64,000 bases of DNA from NCBI RefSeq assembly GCF_000276665.1, contig NW_004955433.1, positions 19,311,981 through 19,375,980 of the forward strand, read 5' to 3'. The DNA is from Chinchilla lanigera. Lineage: Eukaryota; Chordata; Mammalia; Rodentia; Chinchillidae. A program made the position numbers and the translations under genes. Within the stretch, counting starts at the first letter, position 1. Each line of letters starts with the position of its first letter. Positions 44,094 through 56,064 of the stretch are shown here, in pieces. A model generated the notes under the pieces. That model did not search any database. It was not told the origin of the DNA and saw only the letters and a program-made list of their open reading frames with translations.

Positions 44094-46204
44094 AACTATT
44101 TTTTTGTTGGAAAAATATGTGAGAATAAAAGAAGAAAGAAATACCTTGGAGAACTCAGAAATATAGAACACAAAAATTCTCAAATCGGAAGCAGTCTGCT
44201 GCTGTGATTTTGTGATATAGTGAGAAATATATATTTGCTTTCTTTCTGATTCTCCAAAAGCCTTTAGAATCTGTCAGATAGCATGAATCATTTTGTTTGC
44301 TGATGAGATGACTGGTGGTTTGGTTGTCCAGATAAACTTCAGAATGAGAGCTGGTTCTCACAATTATAGGGAGCTGAGAAGTGCTGGAGGTTGAGCTGAT
44401 CACCAGAGCCAATGGTCTAATCAGTCATGCCTACATAATAATGCCTTCATGCTAAAGCAAGAGAAGAGCTTTTGGAGGGTGTCCCAGTTGTTGAACATGT
44501 GGGGGGTTCCTGGAAAGTTGATCTCTCAGAGAGAAAAAGCAGACAGGCTCTGTACCACTCCCCTCAAGCTTGGTCCTGTGGCTCTCTTGACCCTGTAGGT
44601 CCATCTGGCTGTCCTTTAGTAATACCCTTTGTTGTATTTGATTGATTTTGTATTTAAAAAAACCAGTAATGCAGTATGTAAACTGTTTTCCTGCAATTTT
44701 AGGAGCTCTGACAGTTTGTAACAAAGTTAGTTAGAAATTGTGGATTATCTGGTGACCTACTAATTGCAAGGGGCATTTGAAGTGGAGGACAGGGTAGTCT
44801 TATTGGACTGAGCCTTTACATGTAGGATATGATAGTATTTCTTATTGGTAATGTCAGAATTAATTAGAAGATTCTCAGCTAGTGTCAGAGAATTGCTTCA
44901 TGTGGAAAAAACTCACAAAAAATTGCCACAAAGATGTTCTGTGTTGTGTTAAGGGTATAGTTAGAGAAATTTGTTTTCTCCTACTTAATAGACGCATAGC
45001 CCAAAGTTTCATAACTATGATAGGTAAAGTGAAACTGCCTTCCCAGTCTGCTAGAGCAGTGGAGAAACAAATTTTGAATGAGAAAACAAAAACACCTTAT
45101 TATACTTATACACTAGTTTGAAAATAGAGCATTACAGAGAGAGATTGTATGTGTGTTTATGTATAGTTTGTGTTTGTTTTTAATTCTTTTTATTGTTCAG
45201 CAAGACAATAAAGTAGTCTAGCAGGGGAAAATTAGTAATTTAAATATTCAAGAAAAGGCAAAGTTTTCAAATCAAGTTTGTAAACTGAAGATCCAGCAAA
45301 AACTGCAAAAACCACAAGTGGTAAATAGATTCTCTTTGACAGGTCTCAGTAGATATCTTCTCCTAGGACATATTATATCCAAATATTCTGTGCAATTTTC
45401 CCTGCTTGGGTTTTCTTGTTTACATTAACTACTGGGACTCTTTAGAGCTTAAATACTACAAGGAGACCAGAGTCTTGCTGACTATACTAACATAACATAT
45501 GCACAGCAACTTTTTAGAGGAGCATAATAGTTTTAGCAAAGGTACCTTGGGCATATTATCAAGACACTATTAGAAGCCATGCTGTTTTCATGGTTATTGA
45601 TTTTCATATGTGTGTAGTTATGGAAAACATTCCTATATATATTTGCTTACTACCATTATATCATAAATATATTTGAACTGTGCATGGTCAAATACAGCTG
45701 TGAAAAAGAGAGAGCTAATTTCCCCAAAATGTGACTATCGAGTTAGCTATGAGGAGTGACTACAAAATAATGACACTAAATGCTTAGTAAATATTTGAGA
45801 ATCGACCGTAATTGTTGTTTCAAAGCATCTTAAACTTATTACAGTAAAAGTAGTTTAAAAAGTAATATTTGGAAATTACATTAAGAGCTATGACCATACT
45901 ATTATGATGATAAATAAATAAATCAATAGTATTTATTTCCCTTGTATTGTTATTTGAACAGGTGGCTCCTATTTGAAAATTCAACTTGATTTAAGTTGCT
46001 TTTCCAGTATAAGAACATGTAAAGGGAATCTGACAATGCTCAGATCAATGTGTGAAAATTAATCACTAAGAAAGACAAGAGCCCAATTTTAAATTTTGAT
46101 GTTTATGGTTAGGAGTGCAACACAATGAGACAAACATGTCCAGCAGGTCCCAGAAGTCACCGATGCCCAGAATAACAAGAAATGTTACATGCGTGCAACA
46201 GTTT
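44094..46204. other. Unannotated unique sequence
   Basis: No gene is supported. The overlapping frames at 44155-44412 and 44452-44724 (both minus, 85-90 codons) show no recognisable domain. Confidence 0.45.
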
Positions 46205-46690
46205 TTACTAGGCAATGAGTGAAGAAGGATAAACTTGAGTCATCTGTAGGGAAATGGATGCATCTTTAGCCTGTAATATTAAGTGAAATAAATCAGACAC
46301 ACAGGCTAAGGGCTGGGGATTTAGCTCAGACGTAAAGTGCCTGCCTGGCAAGCACAAGGTCATGAGTTTGATTCCTGGTACCGGAAGAAAAACAAAACAA
46401 AACAGACACACAGGCTTAACTATCACATAGTTTCTCTTACATAAGAAACATAACATTTAAATGAAGTGCAAAACAGAAGATAGGTAATGAGGAATAGGGA
46501 GATATATCTCTTGCAAAAAAGGAATGGAACCAACAGATGGAAAGATGAGGAATGGAAGGGAGGGGAAATGGATGAAAGAGTGAAGATATACTATGTACAT
46601 ATATCGATTATCTTGTAGGAGTGTAATCATTATATATACCAGTGAAATAGAAATTTCATAAAGAACTACATACATCATTTCTTTCAAGAC
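46205..46690 (+). mobile_element. LINE-1 3' end split by an ID SINE
   Basis: The left part has the ORF2 C-terminal pattern (agggaaatggatgcatcttt ... aatattaagtgaaataaatc/agacacacagg). After the ID insert the right part resumes with 'taactatcacatagtttctcttacat' and a purine-rich 3' UTR (aaggaatggaaccaacagatgg). It is 5' truncated with no usable frame. Confidence 0.82.
46294..46416 (+). mobile_element. ID-like SINE nested in L1, with 14-bp TSD
   Basis: The element at 46308-46402 contains ggctggggatttagctcaga, 'caaggtcatgagtttgattcc' and 'tggtaccggaagaaaaac' with a CAAAA-rich tail. The direct repeat cagacacacaggct at 46294-46307 and 46403-46416 is perfect and consists of L1 sequence, so the ID is younger than the L1. 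Confidence 0.95.
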
Positions 46691-46693
46691 TAG

Positions 46694-46848
46694 CTGAGCA
46701 TGGTGGTGCACACCTGTAATCCTAGCACTCAGGAAGCTTAGGCAGGAAGATTGTTGTGAGTTTGAGACCAGCCTGGGCTAGAAGTGAGCTCAAGGCCAGC
46801 CTGAACTGCATAGTGAGATCTTGTCTCAAAAAAGACAAAAAAAGACCA
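46694..46848 (+). mobile_element. B1 SINE
   Basis: It starts ctgagcatggtggtgcacac, continues 'ctgtaatcctagcactcagg' and 'aggcaggaagattgttgtg', and has the quasi-duplication (ccagcctgggctagaagtg / aggccagcctgaactgcata). It ends 'gagatcttgtctcaaaaaag'. It abuts the L1 3' end. No clear TSD was found. Confidence 0.92.
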
Positions 46849-46849
46849 A

Positions 46850-47515
46850 TAACATCACCTTTTTCAAAAAGTAGCTAAGCTGATCATCAGGATTCCCAAC
46901 CCTTATGTGGGAAAGCAGAGCAAAGAAAATAAAATTATAAACTTGTTTGCTTAGACTCTTAGCAGAATATTTTACTTAAACAGGTACATAACACCCAATA
47001 TTCCAAAGGCATGACAAACAAGGCGTAACTCCTGACCATACTGCCAAGGAATTATGCTCACCACAATCAAATATTTACTACCTAGAAGTGAATTGCATGT
47101 TGAATATTACAGAACATATTTACAATTATGAAGAGCAACGCATTGAGCAGCGTTATATTATTTTCCTAGAATCATATATTACTCCGTAGCAAATATGGTC
47201 TACAAACTGATTTAATATTGAATGGCCAAAAAAGTATTTTATAGTCAGTGAAGGGTACTGGGCTTAGCTAGAGATCTAATAATAATAATGTATGGGATAT
47301 GACTTGGATTTTAAGAAGCTTCATTATGGTGAAGTAGAAAGCACCTGTCTACTCAGCAATTATTAAACATATATAAGTAGCAGTACATTGATCCAAATGA
47401 TTCTGTAGTAACCAAAAGTGGAAGAAACTCACTGACATAAAAAATTAGTACTTGTCCTACTGTGTGACTATGATGGAACAAGGAATGAATGATTACTCAG
47501 AGACAAGACTTAGTT
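46850..47515. other. Unannotated unique sequence
   Basis: No recognisable feature. Confidence 0.5.
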
Positions 47516-47519
47516 CAAT

Positions 47520-47860
47520 CACTGACAGCCTGGAAGGGCCCTCTCAACTGAGCAGCTAGAGTTAAGCAGACTTCCAGAAGTAGTAGTGAAGCCAAGAACT
47601 CTCAGGCTTTTATTTAGAATATCAATGTAAGAGGGAAAAAAGAAGACAAAATGGTTTGGGCAAGGAGCTATCTCAAGGCACAACAGTTTTCTTGGGGAAA
47701 ATGGAAGGACAATGGCCAGACACAACACACTTCACTAATTGAAACATGTTGTTATTTAACCATTACCTTTCACAGAGCTTGCATGCTTTTGCTCCACGGA
47801 TTAACCATTCACTGCTTGGCCACCCCTACATTTACACACAATATAATAAATGTCTGAGGA
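47520..47860 (-). mobile_element. Possible LTR relic
   Basis: 'tagtagtgaagccaagaactctcaggcttttattt' places a reversed polyadenylation signal (tttatt near 47611) inside sequence that resembles an ERV LTR in reverse, followed by a GC-richer part with retained CpG. Ends and TSD could not be placed. Confidence 0.3.
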
Positions 47861-48424
47861 TGTCTGAAGTGATTAGTAAGGTCCAGCAACAAACAGCATG
47901 ATGAAATATATATTCATATACTATATAAAGAAATTATACGATCATATTTCTAGATAAATGAAAATATGTTCTATGCTCATGGTGAGAAAAACATTTAAAT
48001 TAATGCAAGATATACCAATTTCTTCATGACAAAATGGGAATAATTATGCCATAACAAAGACTACTAACTTCCTTTCTTCTTTCAATAAGAAGAGAATATT
48101 TACATAGCTATATGTGACCTGAAGAAATTATCTGAGGTTTGAGCCTTGCTGCTTAAATGAATGGCCAGTGAAATTTAATAAAGGAGGACATTCACAAAAT
48201 CTCTTTAATGTAATCTCGATTGGGACACCTTTCTGGGAATTTTTCCTCTCATTCTTCCTATCAGAAATATTAACTTCATGATTGATTTTCCACAAATCGT
48301 ATTTTAGCATAGGACAATGGTCATATCTTAAGGATATTATGGTAAAAGATTGGTTGTGGTGAAGTTATTCGGAAGATATTAAATAAAGAAAGCCTATTGC
48401 TGAGCTTTTAGTATGTGAGAGAAT
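47861..48424. other. Unannotated AT-rich sequence
   Basis: No recognisable feature. Confidence 0.5.
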
Positions 48425-49960
48425 TCTAAAATTCATATAGAACCAGAAGAGATCCAGAAAAGCAAAAAATTCTTAAGCAAAAAGAACATACCAAAAGGCA
48501 TGACAGTACCTGACTTCAAGTTATAGTACAAAGCAACAGTGAAAATATGCATGATACTGGCACAAGAACAGATATATGGATCAGTAGAATAGAAGAAAGG
48601 GTATAAAATCATGCCCAGACACATTTGGCTATATAATAGTCAACAAAAGGGTCAATGACTTACCTTGGAGGAAAGATAGCTTATGCGACTGATGATGTCA
48701 GAAAATTTGGCTGTTTGTAGAAGATAAACTATCTCTCACCATATACTAAAGTAGAATCAAAGATCTAAATATTAGGATAGAAACCTACTAGAAGATGAAA
48801 AGTAAAACACTTGAAGTCATAGGTACTGCAAGGACTTTTTGGTCAGAACTCAAATTGCATATGAAATAACCAGAGTCCACAACTGGATTACATCCAATTA
48901 AGACACTTGTGCACAACAAAGAAAGGAATCAAAAGAGTGAAGCATCAACCCACAGAATAGGAAAAAATTTTGCCAGGTATTCCTCATACAGAAGAGTATA
49001 TGAAGAACTCAAAAAAATTAGATCCCCCAAAATAAAATACTCCTTCAAGAAATGGGCAAGTGAAATGAATAGGCACTGCTCAGAAAAAGAAGCACAAATA
49101 GCCAACAAATATTTGAGAAAGTGTTCAACATCTCCAGTCTCTAGAGAAAGACAAATTCAAACCACACCAAGAATGCATTATTCACCAGAGAAAATGGCAA
49201 TCATCAAAATTTCAAAGAATAACAAATGCTGACATGCCTATGGTGAAGAAGGAACCCTCCTGCTTTGTGAATATGTAAAGTAGTATAATCACTATGTAAA
49301 TTAGTATGGAGCTTTCTCAAAGAATTAAAATTAGAAATTCCATTTGATCTAGGTATTCTACTTTATGGTATCTTCCCCAAAGAGCTAAAGACATCATACT
49401 TTAATGGCACATGCATACTAATGTTTATAGCAAACAATTAAAATAGCAATATCCTGGAAACAACCTGTATGTGCATCAACAGTTGAATGGATACAGAGTA
49501 TATGGCATCTATACTTAATGGAATACTACTCAGCTATAAATCAGGATAAATTCCAGACATTTGTGGGAAGGTGGATCACCTGGAAAATAGAATGTTGAGT
49601 GAAATAAATCGAACACACAATAAAATATGGGATCTCCCATTTGAAGAAGGCAAAGTACAAACAAAGAATAAAATAAAGTATGGGTAGAAGGAAACAATAG
49701 AATAGATCTTTTCAGGTGGTAAGGGGTCCAGAATAAAGAGTTCAGGGGAGATGGGGAGGGGAAGTAGCAAGACAAGAGGTGTCATGTACAGCTACCAAAT
49801 ACACACCAAGAATGTAAGTGTAATATGCCATAAATGTGAGCTAAGAAGAATGATAACATGAAGAATGAAAATGGGGAAAGAGACATAGAGAAGATGGAAA
49901 GGGGGTGGCTATGAAGGGGAAGGGGATTTGAAAAGAATTAAGTTGTGCTCTACAGGAGCT
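48425..49960 (+). mobile_element. LINE-1 relic: C-terminal third of ORF2 and 3' UTR
   Basis: The order of ORF2 C-terminal landmarks is preserved: 'aaattcatatagaacc' (FIWN..), 'gacttcaagttatagtacaaagc' (DFKLYYKA), 'ggcacaagaacagatatatggatc' (YKNRYID), and an open part at 48909-49232 with KKWASEMNRH and KMAIIKISKNNK. Then come the 'gaacaacctgtatgtgcatc' region and 'tggaatactactcagctataaatc' (MEYYSAI). The ORF is broken by several stops and frameshifts. A purine-rich 3' UTR follows from about 49640. The reverse-transcriptase core and endonuclease are absent by truncation. Confidence 0.9.
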
Positions 49961-50260
49961 CCTACTCCCCTGGATGAATATAAGCTTCATGCAATGCAAA
50001 CAAGTACTATCAAAAATTTTATAAAACCAGCAAAAATATTACTAATAACACTAAATTCAGATAATGTCAGGAAGATTTTATTTCCAGTTCATACGTGTGA
50101 GAAACCAGTTTCGTAAAAGTTGATTCCAAGTACAAAGTGCATTGATTGAGATGATTATCAAGAAACTTGAGGAGGCTCATTTAGGTACTTACTATGAAAA
50201 GGCAAAACCAGTTACTTTTCATAGTCATGTCTGTAGAAAACTGAAAAAGAAAATAGGATT
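49961..50260. other. Unannotated sequence downstream of L1
   Basis: It may include the last part of the L1 3' UTR. No separate feature is seen. Confidence 0.4.
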
Positions 50261-50261
50261 T

Positions 50262-50346
50262 GATGTATTTGTGTTCCGGAGATTCAACCCAGGGCCTGCG
50301 CACATAGTAGGCAAGTGCTCTGTCTCTGAGCTCCATCTCCTCACCT
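50262..50346 (-). mobile_element. Old ID-like SINE, minus strand
   Basis: The plus strand reads 'ttccggagattcaacccagggcctgcgcacatagtaggcaagtgctctgtctctgagctccatctcc', the reverse complement of an older ID form (ggagatggagctcagag...gcacttgcctac...ggccctgggttgaatctccgg). It uses an older B-box form (gggttgaat) rather than the young 'gttcggtt' subfamily. Confidence 0.8.
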
Positions 50347-51744
50347 ATTTGACAATTTTAATATGCAAGAACTTTCAGAAGAATTTTACATTTAGACCAG
50401 ATATACTCATCTTAACGTATCATTGACTTTGAGACCTTCAAGCATGTTCCTTGATAGGGGATTAAAAATAACAAAGCCTATGAGACCTGAAAGTCCTTAT
50501 GCATTTGCCAGAATCTTCCACTTGTTCACACATGACCCAATGGCCTGGGCACAGGGCTTCATTTTAACCCATGTGCCCTTCCTGTGCCTATATTCAGGTT
50601 TTCTACTCAGTCATTCCAGACTTGCCAAGTCAGAGTACTAAGGACTGGGCTTGCAACACAAAGGGTTTTCCAGATGAATTGCTAAAATTATTAAGAATCT
50701 GTGGCAACATTTGTTGGGAATCTTTACAAGCTACCTATTCAAAGGCGAGCGCATACTGAGGGAAATGGAACAGATGGTTAAAAACAAGCAACCTGACATC
50801 CCTGGGCAGTTACAATGTTTATAGGAATGAAGGAGAAGATAAGGTACATTTTTTTCTCTCCCAGTAGAACATCATAACATAGTTATCAAATAAGTTTTAT
50901 GTTCCTCAACTAGTTTTATTCCAATATTATCATATAGCTGGGCAATCCAAGTGTTATTTTCAGTTGTTATTTTTTAACAAATGAAAACACATTTGAACAA
51001 ATGCAAAGTAGTAAAAAATCTTGTTTAAATTAATGTGAGTGCTTTAGTTTTTTTTTTTTTAAATGTAAGTATCATATAGATATTTATCCTCCAGGCAAAT
51101 AGTAAGCTCAATAAAATCAAGTTTTGCTATTTATTTTAAGCCTATATCATCTTTAATGAAATGATGATAGTCTCTTATGAGGCTATAAAAGGTAACACAT
51201 GGGTATTTGTGTGTGTGTGTATGAGAACACAATGTCAAAAAAGAATTGAAACTAGGTATTTGTATCTTTAAAGCACTTTATATACTTCACAATGTCATGG
51301 TTTATAAGTAGGCCCTGTGGTGTTACACTGCAAGAATTAGAATACCTGAATCCCGTCATGTAATTCTAAAATGTTTTTTCTTCAGTCGTAGAAGTGTAAA
51401 TGGCTAATGCCTTCATTCAAACCCTGAATAATAAGGCTGCATAAAATCCCTGACTAGAAACAAATCCCAGTTAGAACTTTTTCTTCCCCTGCATCTAAAT
51501 AACTAAGAGTAATATGCTTAAATCTAAGTGGAGGACAAGCAGAGGAGGAAAGACAGGTTCACCCTAGAATTGGCCAAATCTGAAACACATGAATCATTTA
51601 GACTCTTGGAAGGAGAACTGGTCAAGTGTGCTCTGTTGGCCCATGTTCCCATCCTGATTTCTCAACAAATGAGTGAGTGGGGACCTAGGGAGAGAAAGTA
51701 CAGGAAAGGATGGAAGAAGCGCCTGGGTTTTGTCCTTTTGAGAC
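50347..51744. other. Unannotated unique sequence
   Basis: No gene is supported. The frames at 50423-50641, 50571-50759 and 51528-51764 overlap or lack motifs. Confidence 0.45.
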
Positions 51745-51785
51745 TTAATAATTCTACATATTAATAATCCTACATATTAATAATC
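51745..51785. repeat. 15-bp AT-rich tandem repeat
   Basis: The unit 'ctacatattaataat' appears twice in full (from about 51754 and 51769), preceded by a partial copy (ttaataatt). Confidence 0.8.
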
Positions 51786-52345
51786 ACTGCCTAAATCTCT
51801 TGACAAATCTTATTACCAATATCTCCTAAGAAAATAAGGTCAGGAAAGGTTCATAAAGGACTCCAAGGCAACGTAGAAGCAAGTATATTTTGTGCAAAGG
51901 AGAGTACAATTGAGTCAACTCTTCCTGGTTTTTCCTTGTTAGGTCAGGCATTTCCTCTGGTCTATGGTTTTCAGTACAGGAAGGATAAAAAAGCAGTTGA
52001 TACTAAAGACCAAAATAAAATATTTGTATCAAATAATATTATTTCAGTACTCCCTTATATAGCATTGTTTTCTTTAAAAAAATTCTTTTTCTAGCAGATA
52101 TCTCTCCAAAGAAGTGATTCCTTTACATCTACATTTATGGACTTCTTTTTCAAAACTGTGATGTGCTTTTAACTTTTTAATATGAAACTAATGTAAAATG
52201 ATCCAAGATGAAATTTCTATGACACAAACTACATTTATTAAAACATTTGTGAGAAAGATTCAAAATAATTATTTTAATTAAAAAGTGAATACTTTTTAAA
52301 ATTCCATACATTATGCGAAAAGGAAACAAATTGGACCACATCAAC
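51786..52345. other. Unannotated AT-rich sequence
   Basis: No recognisable feature. Confidence 0.5.
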
Positions 52346-52347
52346 TC

Positions 52348-52475
52348 ACTGTGTGATCCAGCTGGCTTTGTACTCACTAGGGAGACAAGGCTATACTCAA
52401 ACACCTAGCCCATCTGCCTCAGCCTTCCAAATGCTGGGATTATAAGTGTGTGCCACAATACCTGCATGCTCACAT
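52348..52475 (-). mobile_element. Old B1 SINE, minus strand
   Basis: 'ctgtgtgatccagctggctttgtactcac' and 'tctgcctcagccttccaaatgctgggattataagtgtgtgccac' are the reverse complement of a diverged B1. The poly-A is lost and the element is clearly older than the copies at 17.7 and 37.3 kb. Confidence 0.85.
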
Positions 52476-52914
52476 TTTCCTGTTTGGTTTGCTTCATTTA
52501 AGAGAAGAAAGCCTGTATTCCCAATCCAGGGAAATAATCTCATTTGTTAAATTACACAGAGTAATCCATCTTTCACTAGCTATTGGTGGAGGCTGAAAGA
52601 GCTCTGACCAATGAAATGCAGAGTAGCTGGCTAGGAGCAAATGATCTACTGGATGGATTTTGCTTTCCCTAGAAACATTGTGGTTTTATTTTTCACTTTC
52701 TTTGTTTATTAGTACATGTTTGCCATACATAATATTTACATTCACCATGGGGAACAGGTATATATGCTTTATACACTTTGCTTCTTCTCTCCTCTCTCCA
52801 TCTACTTTGAGGAAGACCAAATTAGGCAGATCTAGCAGTTGCTCCTAGACACAAAGTACCAAAGTACATATATTGACAAAGTCTCTCCTGTAAGTTCAGC
52901 TTCTACCAGTGATA

Positions 52915-52948
<34 letters not shown>

Positions 52949-53568
52949 CAATGGCACTACGGCATAAAGTTGTAGAACTGATCAAGCAACTGGCAAATTC
53001 CTTGAAGTTTATCATAAAATGGAGATTTAGTAAAGCTTTAAAAAGCACCACTTTACCAAACTATCTTTTTATGTGTAGACTAGGAAGAAAAATAAAGAGA
53101 AAATGTAATCCAAAGCAACATACCTTAGTTAATGAAAAAGACAACCTAGAATTTAGATTGTCTGAATGCTAAATATTTTCATTCTTCATTTCTTGTATAA
53201 GAATTTACCTTTTCTTTCTTCTCCTATAAGATCATTTTTTATCGACTCATGGTCTTAAGATTAAATATTAAAATGGAATAAGGTAATAAATAACTATAAC
53301 CACTGAAAACACTGTAAATTACATCAGATATGTGCATTTCACTTCCTTCTCTATTTTGAAAGCAGGTTTGAATATTATTAATCCTACTTGTTTAACAGAA
53401 ATAGATTAATTTTTTTAAATTATAAAAACATGGGGAAAGGGAGAAGAAAGAGAAGAAAAAATGCATTTCTGGATTTTGTGTTTTGAAAGCCATAGCTCTC
53501 AGGAAAACTATGAGCACAGAGGCATAGATAAAATGATTTAAATAAACAAACAAATAGATGCTTCCTCT
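52476..53568. other. Unique sequence with a 29-nt poly-A run
   Basis: An A run of about 29 at 52917-52945, preceded by 'ccagtgatact', may mark the tail of a very short retroposed fragment, but I found no TSD. No gene is seen; an 87-codon frame (52909-53172) only runs out of the poly-A as lysines. Confidence 0.45.
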
Positions 53569-53955
53569 TGCTCTGTCTTGGTTACTTTACTCTCATTGCT
53601 GAGACAAAATACTGAACCCCCCAGATTAAAGAAAGAAAGCTTTATTCAGCTCACAGTTTATAGATGCTTCAGTCCATACTTGGCTGGCACCAAGGCAGAG
53701 TGGCACATGGCAAAGGGCAGCAGTTCCTGGCTGCAGAAAACAACAAAAGCAGCAAGAGCAAAAAAGGAGGAGCAGCAGAGAGGAAGCATCTTTCCCTGCC
53801 TTATACTCTATGTAAACTACCCACCCCAGGATGGGTGTTGTACTCACACCCATAATCCCAACATTGGACCATGAGCCAATCATAAACTCTAGAAGCCCAT
53901 CCCATGACTGCATGAAACTTTGCGGGGACATCTAGACCCAAGCTATAACATGCTC
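53569..53955 (-). mobile_element. ERVL-MaLR-type solo LTR with perfect 5-bp TSD
   Basis: The LTR at 53574-53950 (377 bp) reads TG...CA (tgtcttggttactttactctc ... acccaagctataaca) between perfect tgctc repeats at 53569-53573 and 53951-53955. The reversed polyadenylation signal tttatt lies at 53641-53646, placing the LTR on the minus strand. 'gttactttactctcattgctgagacaaaatactg' and 'cagctcacagtttatag' fit the rodent MaLR pattern. Four overlapping frames of 60-100 codons in it are chance products of its higher GC. Confidence 0.88.
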
Positions 53956-55660
53956 TTTCTTTCCCTTCACCTGCACTGTGCAAAACAATATTTTTATTTC
54001 CAATATTCATACAGAGAAACAAATCAGAGCACAGACATCAATCTATCCTGCATGAGACATCAAAAAAGAGATCTCTTTCCTGCCTTCAGGACAGAGTTTT
54101 GAGGTGACAGAAAAGAAACTTTCCTGCCTAGGCACAGAAGTCTGGGCAGAGTGGAAAACCATTATCCAGATGGAAATTCTTTTGCACCAGCAGGGTACCA
54201 GAGCAATGCAGTATTCTAGTGCCTGCAAATGGGAAACTCACATACTTAAGAAAATATTCAGGACCGAAAATGAGGAATTAAAGATTGTGATCTATGTGGA
54301 TGAGGATCTATGTGCACAAACTGGAGAAGAATGGCTTTCTGTCTTCCCAATACTAAACTAAACTCTGCACAGCCTTGTAGGCCTGAGACTCAGATATCCA
54401 ACATTTCTGCCAAATATATTTTTTAGAAACTTCAAATATTCTGAGATTAATTTTTTGGCCATCATGGTAGAATGATGAGGATTCACAATGGATATAAACT
54501 TGGTTTTGGTTGTAGAAAGTATTACATATGCATTTGTGAGCTGGGATCTACACTTGCCACAGAAGTAACAATTGTTTCTCAGCATTCAACTCACTAACAA
54601 AATTTGTTACTTTTGTAGATAATTCTGCAAAAACTAAATCAATCAATCACATACTTTCAAATATTTGTTGTACGTCTTAGAAGCAGATTGTTCCACAATC
54701 AGACAGAATAACATTGATGCTGATGACAAGGATTATGTTCTCCCAATGTATACATGCCTCTTACAAAAAGAGGAAAAACACTTTTCAAATGCTCCCATCT
54801 TTACTAGCCCCTCCTTTCAATGAACTGAGTGGACCTGCTTTTATTAAGCATATCAAGTTTTCTAAGATTCTTAGGCTCTGAGAAGACCCAAGATACCCCA
54901 TGTCTGTCAATATTTCTTCTTCTTGAAGAGAATGACAGAAAGGAAAACTCTGAACTTCTCTGTATCCATAAACAGCCTATGTCCAGTCATACATTTATCA
55001 AGATGTTTGACACATATAAACCCTAAGAATAAAGAGCAAAAAAAGAGGTAAGAAACTCTCATTGATTTACTTGATGTGGTAACATATTGGAGATGCCAAA
55101 TGTTTCTTCTTGAAAACTTGCAAAGACAGATGATTTACCTTTATATAATCAAGATAATCCTTATAATTCCTTCAGGAACGTCAAGATATGGTGAAATTTC
55201 ATTTGTATACATGTGTTTTACTAGATTTTTAAAAAACTGGACTACTTAGTAATTTAATAGTAACTCTGTAAAGGTGATAACTGTACCTATTTCTACTGCT
55301 CTGTAATTCCAGAAATTATTATAATGTGTGACATATAGTAGATATCAAATATTTTTGAATCATTTTTTTAATATTATTTATTTTCTACATTACAATAGTT
55401 TCATCAGATCTCTCATTTGACAAAAGATCAGTTGTGGATCATAATGTATAGTGAGTAGAGATTTACAGTATCAGTTATTGTTAGTGTAAAAAATAAATTC
55501 TCACTGTGCATAGCTGGAGGGAATATTTTATTTTTCACAGTAACATTAAACATCATTTATTCTGATATTGTAAACAATAATTAATTTTATTTATGAATTA
55601 ATTTTATTTATATGTCTGACATTAATTTTATTTATCTATGTTTCAGCTCTCCCACTAGAA
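53956..55660. other. Unannotated unique sequence
   Basis: The 54040-54330 part is GC-richer with open frames on both strands (54104-54361 plus, 54043-54228 minus) but no recognisable motif. It may be part of an unrecognised old repeat. Confidence 0.45.
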
Positions 55661-55667
55661 AACTTTT

Positions 55668-55795
55668 TTTGAGATAGGATCTATTTTTGTAGTTCGGGCA
55701 TGCAGCCCCACCTGGTCTTGAACTCACAGACATCCTCATGTCTCAGCCTCCTGAACGCTGGGATTAGAGTTATGTGTTACCATACACAGCTGGAA
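55668..55795 (-). mobile_element. Old B1 SINE, minus strand
   Basis: 'tttttttgagataggatctatttttgtagttcggg' then 'ctggtcttgaactcacagacatcctcatgtctcagcctcctgaacgctgggattagagttatgtgttacc' is the reverse complement of a B1 with a short poly-A. It lacks part of the quasi-duplicated region, so it is an old or monomeric form. Confidence 0.88.
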
Positions 55796-56060
55796 CTTTC
55801 ATTCTTGAGTTTATTAATTTAAAACTAAGATGGTTCTTTAATCCTCATTTGCTTAGTTAATAAAATGTGGATACTGAAAAAGGCAGCACTATATTGATCA
55901 CAGAACATAATTTATAAAACTCCCAGGTACACATACAATAGATGTTCAATAAGTGTTGTCTGAATTCCTTTTTTGTGCTTACTTTCTAGAAATAGTTTTA
56001 GAGTTTTATTTTCTGTATTGAAAAAGAAGTTTCCAGAGAATAATTATTTTAAAAAATAAA
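55796..56060. other. Unannotated AT-rich sequence
   Basis: No recognisable feature. Confidence 0.5.
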
Positions 56061-56064
56061 TCAT

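Noticed and set aside
48909..49232. 107-codon frame as a novel protein
   Set aside because: Motifs such as KKWASEMNRH identify it as decayed L1 ORF2.
53578..53931. Overlapping frames of about 100 codons on both strands
   Set aside because: They lie wholly inside a MaLR solo LTR with defined ends and TSD.
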